This document shows, one piece after another, positions 36,044 through 42,847 of a DNA stretch of 64,000 nucleotides; the stretch's first letter is position 1, and the number at the start of each line of letters is the position of its first letter. Source of the stretch: UBA6522 sp965221035 (GTDB lineage: Bacteria; Pseudomonadota; Gammaproteobacteria; Steroidobacterales; Rariloculaceae); contig OZ244860.1 of NCBI GenBank assembly GCA_965221035.1, forward strand, positions 2,418,001 through 2,482,000, in the 5' to 3' direction. The translations under genes were made by a program, and so were the position numbers. The notes below the pieces were generated by a model that saw only the letters and a program-made list of their open reading frames with translations, searched no databases and was not told the origin of the DNA.

Positions 36044-36412
36044 TTAGTCCTCGGAGCGGTTCGCGGGGTACTCGGAGTAGTGAAAGCTTCGGCCAATAAT
36101 TTTCTTGCCTGCGAACTGTAGCTTGACGTATAGATGCCGCTCCTGGCCGATATCGATTTTCATTACGTAGCCTGTCCCGCCACGCGGCTGTGCCAAGGTC
36201 ACCGTCTCGACCCTATGCCCTTGTTCCAACCTTGTCGCAATCAGTTCCCATGCGGTCGAATCGGTGAACCAGGGAGCCAGTAGTCCGGCCGGGTTTCGCA
36301 CCTGCTCCGGACGCCAGTCTGTAGGCCGGTCGGGCCGAAACTCGGAAGACCGCGTTCTCGCCGATCTGGCCCGAATGACAAGTTGGTGTCTCGTCTCCTC
36401 GTCGATTCCCAT
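36044..36412 (-). CDS. Putative type II toxin, MqsR/DUF4258-like
   Basis: 122 residues. The C-terminal half, GYVMKIDIGQERHLYVKLQF then KKIIGRSFHYSE, has the small alpha/beta layout and the YVKL...SFH pattern seen in MqsR and DUF4258-type proteins, a RelE-like ribonuclease fold. The position directly upstream of a zinc-finger/HTH antitoxin copies mqsRA order (toxin first). Family assignment rests on pattern and context, so it is tentative. First gene of the cassette. Confidence 0.62.
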   Translation of the reverse strand: MGIDEETRHQLVIRARSARTRSSEFRPDRPTDWRPEQVRNPAGLLAPWFTDSTAWELIATRLEQGHRVETVTLAQPRGGTGYVMKIDIGQERHLYVKLQFAGKKIIGRSFHYSEYPANRSED

Positions 36413-36682
36413 TCCCGCAACCAGCTTTGAAGGCAGCCGGCGGATTCAGTCGATCCGTTGTCCTGCCCGCTCTGAAGAAGCAAAAAGACGTTTGACGAGA
36501 CTTTAGGTCTTCCGAGTCACTCAAACGATCTACATTATTCGGCCGATCGTCCATATTCGCGTCAATGCGGATAATTTGAAGATCATATGATTGACCAATA
36601 CGTGAGAGCAAGAAGCAAGTTGCGAGAAGCAACGGGCGGCAATCGCGTTGACAAAGGCCCGCCCGGCTGGCTTGATCGAAAC
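36413..36682. promoter_or_regulatory. Divergent upstream region of the cassette and modB
   Basis: AT-richer than the surroundings. An imperfect 13-base palindrome, AGACTTTAGGTCT, lies at 36498-36510. Its right half TTTAGGTC is close to the arm of the known E. coli MqsA operator (AACCT-N-AGGTT), so it is a candidate autoregulation site. I could not place a confident -35/-10 pair. The open frame beginning at 36587 is an implausible N-terminal extension of ModB. Confidence 0.4.
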
Positions 36683-37360
36683 ATGGGCGCGATCGAATGG
36701 GGGCCGGTCTGGTTGAGTCTGCAATTGGCGGCGGTGACGGTAGTCGTGTTACTGATTCTGGGAACGCCGCTGGCCTGGTGGCTGGCATTCACCCGCTCGC
36801 GAATCAAGCCGGGTGTCGAAGCATTGGTGGCGCTGCCGCTGGTGCTGCCGCCCACGGTGCTTGGCTTCTATCTGCTGATATTGCTCGGACCGGCGGGTGC
36901 CATCGGACGTTTCTGGGTGGAGTTGACGGATACAGCGCTTACTTTCTCCTTCCAGGGGCTTGTGGTTGCGTCGGTGATCTACTCGTTTCCGTTCGCGGTG
37001 CAGCCCTTGCAGAACGCGTTCGAGAATGTCGGTCGCCGGCCCCTGGAGGCGGCGGCGACCTTGGGTGCAAGGCCCCTGCACGGTTTCTTCCGCGTCGCGC
37101 TGCCACTGGCAACCCGGGGAGTCATTACAGCTACCGTGCTCGGCTTCGCCCACACGCTGGGCGAGTTCGGCGTGGTGCTGATGGTGGGCGGCAATATCCC
37201 GGGTGAAACCCGAGTGGTGTCCATCGCCATCTACGAACACGTGGAAACCTTGAGCTACGCGCAGGCGCACGTGCTGTCGGCGGGCCTGCTGGTGTTTTCC
37301 TTCGTGGTACTGCTGGGCGTATACGTCTGCAACCGGCGTCTGCCTGTAAACAGGTTCTGA
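36683..37360 (+). CDS. modB: Molybdate ABC transporter permease
   Basis: About 225 residues from the ATG at 36683, giving the usual ModB N-terminus (GAIEWGPVWLSLQLAAVT). Five to six membrane helices; the cytoplasmic EAA loop is EAAATLGARPLHGFFRVALP, and HTLGEFGVVLMVGGNIPGE is characteristic of ModB. It imports molybdate with ModC, feeding the Moco genes in this window. The binding protein gene modA is not adjacent. Confidence 0.94.
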   Translation: MGAIEWGPVWLSLQLAAVTVVVLLILGTPLAWWLAFTRSRIKPGVEALVALPLVLPPTVLGFYLLILLGPAGAIGRFWVELTDTALTFSFQGLVVASVIYSFPFAVQPLQNAFENVGRRPLEAAATLGARPLHGFFRVALPLATRGVITATVLGFAHTLGEFGVVLMVGGNIPGETRVVSIAIYEHVETLSYAQAHVLSAGLLVFSFVVLLGVYVCNRRLPVNRF

Positions 37361-37362
37361 AC

Positions 37363-38490
37363 GTGTCGACTCTGGCAATCGACATTCGGCTTTCACGGGA
37401 CGATTTTTCCCTGCGATTCGATGCCGAACTGCAACTCGACGGTGTCACGGCGATCTTCGGACCAAGCGGCGCTGGCAAGACGACACTGCTGCGTGTGCTC
37501 GCCGGGCTTGAGAAAGAGGCGAAGGGCCGGGTGAACCTGGGCGGTGAAACATGGCAGGACACCGACCGGGGCATCAGGGTACCGACGCACGCGCGGCGCT
37601 TGGGCTACGTGTTCCAGGACGGTCGCCTGTTTCCACACCTTTCCGTGGAGGGCAATCTGCTTTTCGCGGCCGAATGCTCCCGCAGGCGGGAGAGTGAACG
37701 CGGCGGCGTTCGGGGCGCTGATGAACGGGCCGCCTCGCAAGCCTCCATCTCCGGCGTGGTCAAGGCGCTGGACTTGAAGGACCTTCTCGCGCGAACGCCC
37801 GATACGCTTTCCGGCGGGGAGATCCAGCGGGTGGCGATGGCCCGCGCCCTGCTGGGCGCGCCACGCGTGATGCTGCTGGACGAGCCGCTGTCTGCGCTCG
37901 ACCTGCGGCGCAAGGCCGAGATCATCCCCTACGTGGAGCGCCTGTCCGGCGAATTCGGCGTCCCGGCGCTCTACGTGACCCACAATGTGGACGAGGTCGC
38001 ACGGCTGGCTTCCATGATCGTGCTCTTGTCCAGTGGGCGCATTGCCGCCATGGGTGGCGTCGCCGAAATCCTCCAGCGGGCAGACTTGTGGCCGATCACC
38101 GGCCGTCTCGAAGCGGGATCGATCATTGAGGCGGTCGCCGGGGAGACCCGCGAGGGGATGACGGCGCTGGACGTGCTGGGCGAGGCGCTGCAGGTCCCCG
38201 CCATCGGCGTGAGCGCCGGAACCCGTGTGCGCCTGCGCGTTGAGGCCCGGGAGGTAGCCATCGCGGTCGAGCCGCCGGGGCGGCTGAGCATTCGAAACAT
38301 CCTGCCCGCGACCCTGGTGGGGATGGAATTCACGGAATGCCCCTTTGTCGAATTGCTGCTGGACGTGCGGGGTCAGCGCCTGCGCTCCAGGGTCACCCGC
38401 GCGGCAGTGGATGAACTCGGCCTGCGGGAAGGTCAGGCGGTCTTCGCGCTCATCAAGAGCGTCGCCTTCGAGGGCAGGCTGCTGAACTGA
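37363..38490 (+). CDS. modC: Molybdate ABC transporter ATP-binding protein
   Basis: 375 residues from a GTG 2 bases after modB. Walker A is GPSGAGKTT, the signature is LSGGEIQRVAMARALL and Walker B is VMLLDEPLSAL. The C-terminal third contains the TOBE/Mop-like molybdate-binding region (SIRNILPATLVGMEF). It energises ModB; the Mop region may sense intracellular molybdate. Confidence 0.95.
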   Translation: MSTLAIDIRLSRDDFSLRFDAELQLDGVTAIFGPSGAGKTTLLRVLAGLEKEAKGRVNLGGETWQDTDRGIRVPTHARRLGYVFQDGRLFPHLSVEGNLLFAAECSRRRESERGGVRGADERAASQASISGVVKALDLKDLLARTPDTLSGGEIQRVAMARALLGAPRVMLLDEPLSALDLRRKAEIIPYVERLSGEFGVPALYVTHNVDEVARLASMIVLLSSGRIAAMGGVAEILQRADLWPITGRLEAGSIIEAVAGETREGMTALDVLGEALQVPAIGVSAGTRVRLRVEAREVAIAVEPPGRLSIRNILPATLVGMEFTECPFVELLLDVRGQRLRSRVTRAAVDELGLREGQAVFALIKSVAFEGRLLN

Positions 38491-38627
38491 ACTGGATTTC
38501 GCGGTGGACCCAGGGTCGGAGTACGATGGCGAATCGCGGCTCCGTGATGGGTGCGACTACTGGAGCGCGCAGGGCCGACCGGGTGTTGGGGGGTGTCCCG
38601 CAGTGAACATCATGTGAGGAGAGCATC

Positions 38628-39752
38628 ATGAATAGAAGTGTTATCTGTGTTCTTGGACTGCTGGTGCCGTTGTCCGCGTATTCGCACCACAGCAACTCGG
38701 CGTACCAGGTCCGTGAGGTCATCTCGCTCACCGGGACCGTTCAGGAATGGCGCTGGGTCAATCCGCACACCTGGTTGTTCCTGGAAGTGGAGGACGAGGA
38801 TGGCGAGCGCCGGGAGTGGGCGCTTGAAGGTCGTGCGCCGGGCATACTGGCCCGGGCCGGTTGGCACCCGGACGTGTTTCAGCCCGGCGAGACCGTCATG
38901 GTGTATGGGAGTCCGGCGAAGGACGGTCGTGCGGAGGCGATCATCGCCCGGGTGACGAAGGCCGACGGAACGATTCTGGGCAATTCGCCCGATTACTTTT
39001 CCGGTGGCGAGGAGCCGGCAGCCCCGACCGTCGCCTCCACTGGCGCCACGCCGGATTTTTCCGGCGTCTATTATCGACACCGTGCCGATGCGGGAAGTGG
39101 AACGGGTGCCGAGACTACGGCTCCCGACAATGCTCCACCTCCACCTCCCGCCCGTTCGGCGCCCATCAGCGACGGTTCGCTGGGCCGGTTGCCCCACGAA
39201 CCGAAGCTCACACCGGAGTACCTGGCAAGGTGGGAAGTCATCGCCGAGTCGCTCATCGGCGGTTCCTACGAATACGACAACGCCGCCAACTGCCTGCCGC
39301 CGGGCATGCCATCGATGATGGCCATGCCGTACGGGATGGAAGTGATGCAGGATGACCAGAAGATCACCTTCTTCGGCGAGCACCTGGACGCGATGCGGCG
39401 CGTTTATCTGGACGGTCGAGAACCCTCCGCCAGGGTCTTCGACGATCCCACTTACGCCGGCTATTCAACCGGCCACTGGGAGGGCGACACGCTGGTGGTT
39501 GAAACCGTCGCCCTGACAACGAAGTCGTACATTACGGGGAAAACACCCCACAGCGACCAGATGACCATCCACGAGCGCATTCGCCTTACCGAGCCCGGGA
39601 TCCTCGAAAACCGCATCACAGTCCACGACCCGGTGGCGCTGACCGAGCCCTGGGAAGTCGTCTACCGGTACAGGAAGGCCTCGTACCCGAACGACGAGTT
39701 GCGGGAATTCGCCTGCGCGGAAGGATTGCGGGACTCCCCAGTTCACCAGTAG
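38628..39752 (+). CDS. Secreted fusion: DUF6152 plus WEGDTLVV-type domain
   Basis: 374 residues with signal peptide (about 1-19, ending before HHSNSAY). Residues 20-110 are DUF6152: HH after the cleavage site, VNPHTWLFLEV, and FQPGETVMVYG. Residues 125-374 are a second, unnamed domain with CLPPGMPSMMAMPYG, GYSTGHWEGDTLVVETV, PHSDQMTIHERI and a final Cys. The same two domains occur as separate or fused genes at 48.4 and 53.8-56.0 kb. The function is unknown; a periplasmic beta-rich substrate-binding role is possible. A GGAG ribosome site precedes the ATG. Confidence 0.78.
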   Translation: MNRSVICVLGLLVPLSAYSHHSNSAYQVREVISLTGTVQEWRWVNPHTWLFLEVEDEDGERREWALEGRAPGILARAGWHPDVFQPGETVMVYGSPAKDGRAEAIIARVTKADGTILGNSPDYFSGGEEPAAPTVASTGATPDFSGVYYRHRADAGSGTGAETTAPDNAPPPPPARSAPISDGSLGRLPHEPKLTPEYLARWEVIAESLIGGSYEYDNAANCLPPGMPSMMAMPYGMEVMQDDQKITFFGEHLDAMRRVYLDGREPSARVFDDPTYAGYSTGHWEGDTLVVETVALTTKSYITGKTPHSDQMTIHERIRLTEPGILENRITVHDPVALTEPWEVVYRYRKASYPNDELREFACAEGLRDSPVHQ

Positions 39753-39767
39753 CCCGGACTGCGCACG

Positions 39768-39844
39768 GCAGGGCAGCGCACCGGCAGGACAGCGCCCCGG
39801 CAGGACAGCCCCCGGCAGGACAGCCCCCGGCAGGACAGCCCCGG
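39768..39844. repeat. Five tandem copies of a 15-16-bp unit
   Basis: Copies of CGGCAGGACAGCCCC with period 16, 16, 15, 15, beginning at 39768, 39784, 39800, 39815 and 39830; the first is diverged. They lie between the convergent stops of the DUF6152 fusion gene and dctM. They could form slipped structures. No terminator hairpin is seen here. Confidence 0.8.
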
Positions 39845-39884
39845 CTGCGTGAGACGACTGTTGTGCCCCGTCGCCGGCGCGCCC

Positions 39885-41204
39885 TCACATCAGCAGGTGC
39901 GGCAGGAACAGCGTGATCGGCGGGACCAGGATCAGCAGCGCCACCCGGACCACGCCCGAAAGCAGGAACGGCGTGACGCCGATGAAGGTCTCGCGCATGG
40001 GCACCCTGGGCGCGTGGTGGTTGATGATCAGGACGTTGATGCCCACCGGTGGCGTGATCAGCCCGGCTTCCACGACGATCAGGACGACAATGCCGAACCA
40101 CATTTTCAGGTCCGCCTCCGGCATGGCGAAGTCCAGACCGGCCATGATCGGCCAGAAGATCGGGATGGTCAGAAAGATCATGGCCAGGCTGTCCATCAGG
40201 CAGCCCAGCAGCAGATAGACCACCAGCAGCAGGATCAGGATCACGTAAGGATTCAGGCCGCTGGCGGCCGCCAGGCCGGAGAGTTGGTCCGCCACGCCCG
40301 TCAGCGCCATGAAGATGTTCAGGAATCCGGCACCAAGCAGGATCAGGAAAATCATTCCCGTGGTCTTGGCCGCGTCCTTGACGCAGGAGAAGAACCCATC
40401 GAGGTCCAGATTTCCCTTCCAGACAGCCAGCACGCCTGCCCCGAATGCCCCGACGGCGGCGCCTTCCGTGGGGTCGAAGATGCCGAAGTAGATGCCGCCG
40501 ATCACCGCCACGAACAACAGCAGCGTGGGCCAGGTCTCAAGCAGCGCCTGAACCCGTTCCGCGGCGCTGGCGCGGGCGCCCACAGGTCCCGATTCGGGGA
40601 AGATCCGGACCCACACGGTGATCGCCGCCACGTAGCCCACAAGGCCGATGATGCCCGGGATGAGTGCCGCCTGGAACATCTGCACGATGTTCGCCTGGAC
40701 CGCGATGGCGTAGATGATCAGGGCGACCGATGGCGGTATGAGGATGCCCAGGGTGCCGCCCGCCGCCAGCGCTCCGGTGGCGAGGCTGCCCGAGTATCGG
40801 TAGCGCTCAAGTTCCGGAATCGCCACCCGGGCCATGGTCCCGGCCGTCGCCAGGGACGAACCGCAGATCGCCCCGAAGGCGCCGCAGCCGCCCACCGCGG
40901 CCATGGCGACGCCGCCCCGGCGATGGCCGAGGAAGACGTTCGCGGCCGAGAACAGGGACCGGCTGAGGCCCGAGCGGGAAGCGAACTCCCCCATGAGCAG
41001 AAACATGGGGATCACTGAAAACTCGTAGGACGCGAACTGCCAGTAGGCCGCCGTCTTCATGTAGGCCAGCACGGGGTCGAATCCGGAAAGCGCCACGTAG
41101 CCGCAGATGCCCACGGTGAGCATGGCCAGGGCCACCGGGATGCGGATGACCAGCAGGCCGATGAGCACGGCCAGTCCGACGAGCGCCAGCTGCACGCTGC
41201 TCAT
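39885..41204 (-). CDS. dctM: TRAP transporter large permease (DctM)
   Basis: 439 residues, about twelve helices. Typical blocks: AYMKTAAYWQFASYEFSVIPMF (in part), LMGEFASRSGLSRSLF, GGTLGILIPPSVALI and GLITPPVGINVLII. It forms the sodium-driven channel of a TRAP carboxylate importer with DctQ. Third gene after the amidohydrolase and dctQ on the minus strand, so the substrate may be an organic acid handled by that hydrolase. Confidence 0.95.
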   Translation of the reverse strand: MSSVQLALVGLAVLIGLLVIRIPVALAMLTVGICGYVALSGFDPVLAYMKTAAYWQFASYEFSVIPMFLLMGEFASRSGLSRSLFSAANVFLGHRRGGVAMAAVGGCGAFGAICGSSLATAGTMARVAIPELERYRYSGSLATGALAAGGTLGILIPPSVALIIYAIAVQANIVQMFQAALIPGIIGLVGYVAAITVWVRIFPESGPVGARASAAERVQALLETWPTLLLFVAVIGGIYFGIFDPTEGAAVGAFGAGVLAVWKGNLDLDGFFSCVKDAAKTTGMIFLILLGAGFLNIFMALTGVADQLSGLAAASGLNPYVILILLLVVYLLLGCLMDSLAMIFLTIPIFWPIMAGLDFAMPEADLKMWFGIVVLIVVEAGLITPPVGINVLIINHHAPRVPMRETFIGVTPFLLSGVVRVALLILVPPITLFLPHLLM

Positions 41205-41258
41205 GGATGGCCCTTCGCGGCGTTTCGCAAATCGGCGGTGGTGCCGCGCGGGGTTCCG

Positions 41259-41747
41259 CTACTCATCGGCGCCGCCTCGCATGGTCTGAACCGCCGTGTG
41301 GAAGCAGCATACGGTGAGCAGCGCGAACGACGCTACGCCGAACGGGTGCACGACCCAGACCGGGAAACCCAGGATCATCGAGATGTCGCCGTTCCTCACC
41401 GTGTCCGCCAAGCCGAAGACCGAGCGCCAGGTGAACAGCGCGGCGACCAGGCCGAACAGCGTCGCCGCGAGCACGTCCATGGCGCGCTGCGCGGCCGGCG
41501 GCATCCGGGAAATGAAAATGTCCACGGCCACGTTGCCCTTCTGCATGTAGCAGTAGGGGAGGAACAGGAAGATGGCCACCGCCGTTCCCAGGGCGACGAT
41601 CTCGAAATCCCCTGGTACTGGGCTTGAGAACAGCGCCCGGCCGAGAATGCTGATCACCACCAGGACCACCATGGCGGTCAGCACGACGCCGCCACCCATC
41701 GCGAACCAGGCCGAAACTCGATGCAGCCGCCGGTCAAGGTTGGTCAA
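41259..41747 (-). CDS. dctQ: TRAP transporter small permease (DctQ)
   Basis: 162 residues with four hydrophobic helices. VLVVISILGRALFSSPVPGDFEI and FFLPYCYMQKGNVAVDIF-like stretches (here FLFLPYCYMQKGNVAVDIF) are characteristic. It pairs with DctM. No DctP gene adjoins; the receptor may be the orphan at 16.8 kb or lie outside the window. Confidence 0.92.
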   Translation of the reverse strand: MTNLDRRLHRVSAWFAMGGGVVLTAMVVLVVISILGRALFSSPVPGDFEIVALGTAVAIFLFLPYCYMQKGNVAVDIFISRMPPAAQRAMDVLAATLFGLVAALFTWRSVFGLADTVRNGDISMILGFPVWVVHPFGVASFALLTVCCFHTAVQTMRGGADE

Positions 41748-41822
41748 GGCGTCGTCCTCATTGTTGTTGTCGTTATTGCCAATTCACCATCGCCCCCGGG
41801 CCCGCCGAGGCGCGACCGTCCG

Positions 41823-42698
41823 TCAACCGCTAAACCCGTAGAGCCTGTGGGGATTGTCGACCAGCACCTTCTGGCGCAGTGCGGGGTCGGGCATGAACAA
41901 GGGTATCAGGTCCACCAGGTCGCCGTCGTTGGGCATGTGTTTCCTGATGTTGGGATGGGGCCAGTCCGTGCCCCAGAGCGTGCGGTCCGGGCACACTTCC
42001 AGCAGCGCCTGCGCAAACGGCACCGCGTCGGTGAATGGCGGTCCGGCCGTGGAAATCCGCTCCGCGCCGCAGATTTTCACCCAGCAATTCTCCCGGCGCG
42101 CGACCTCCAGCAGCAACCGGAATGGCCGTTGCCGCACGCCGCCGCCGGTGGGCACGCGGCCCATGTGGTCGATAATGAAGGGCACCGGCAACTCGTCCAG
42201 CAGCGTGCTGAACTCCAGCAGGTCGCCGGCGTCGAAGTGCAGCACCACGTGCCATCCCAGCGCCTGGATCTGGTTTACCACCCGGTGAAAGACGGCCATG
42301 TCCGGTGTGCCGCCCAGGTGCTTGACGAAGTTGAACCTCACTCCGCGGATCCCTCCCTCGTGGAGCCGTTCCAGCGCAGGATCGTCAAGGCTGCCGTCCG
42401 CGTTCGCCACGCCCCGGTAGCGTCCCCCGCTCTGGGCGATGGCGTCGAGAATCACGGTATTGTCGAGGCCGTGGCAGCTGGCATTGACCAGCACCGCGCG
42501 TGAAAGCCCCAGCGTCGCCTGCAGTTCCCTGAACCGCGCAAGCGGCGCGTCGGGAGGCGTGTATTTCCGGCCCGGGGCGTAGGGATAGACGGATCCCGGC
42601 CCGAAGATATGGCAATGGGCGTCGCAAGCTCCGGGCGGCGGGACATAATCCGGCTTGCGGGTATTGGGGTCGGGGGCTCTGCAGGTGGGAATCGACAC
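41823..42698 (-). CDS. LigI-like amidohydrolase (2-pyrone-4,6-dicarboxylate hydrolase candidate)
   Basis: 291 residues, amidohydrolase_2 (TIM-barrel, cog3618) family. Metal-site motifs: CDAHCHIFGPG at the start, FIIDHMGR in the middle and WGTDWPHPN near residue 245. GRKYTPPDAPL and DGDLVDLIP are also shared with LigI, which opens 2-pyrone-4,6-dicarboxylate in the protocatechuate 4,5-cleavage pathway; sulfomuconolactone hydrolases are close relatives. It leads a probable operon with dctQM. Together with the LigM-like gene at 56 kb this suggests lignin-derived aromatics, but substrate assignment is inference. Confidence 0.8.
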   Translation of the reverse strand: MSIPTCRAPDPNTRKPDYVPPPGACDAHCHIFGPGSVYPYAPGRKYTPPDAPLARFRELQATLGLSRAVLVNASCHGLDNTVILDAIAQSGGRYRGVANADGSLDDPALERLHEGGIRGVRFNFVKHLGGTPDMAVFHRVVNQIQALGWHVVLHFDAGDLLEFSTLLDELPVPFIIDHMGRVPTGGGVRQRPFRLLLEVARRENCWVKICGAERISTAGPPFTDAVPFAQALLEVCPDRTLWGTDWPHPNIRKHMPNDGDLVDLIPLFMPDPALRQKVLVDNPHRLYGFSG

Positions 42699-42736
42699 GG
42701 CGCGCTATGTTACCAACATTCCACGTCCTTCACGCG

Positions 42737-42806
42737 GTGCGCCAGTACAAGTGCGCCAGTACAGGTTTGCCAGTACAGGTTTGCCAGTACAGGCTGCGCC
42801 AGCACA
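42737..42806. repeat. Five tandem copies of a 14-bp unit
   Basis: Exact 14-base register from 42737: GTGCGCCAGTACAA, GTGCGCCAGTACAG, GTTTGCCAGTACAG twice, then GCTGCGCCAGCACA. They lie between the acetoacetyl-CoA synthetase stop and the amidohydrolase start, both minus strand, hence upstream of the amidohydrolase operon. There are no spacers, so it is not a CRISPR. It could be binding-site repeats or a variable-number tandem repeat. Confidence 0.85.
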
Positions 42807-42847
42807 CGGCAAGCGTTCACTGTACGCGAAGCACCTCCGTACACGAC

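Noticed and set aside
42737..42806. CRISPR-like array
   Set aside because: Units are contiguous 14-mers without spacers, and no cas gene is present.
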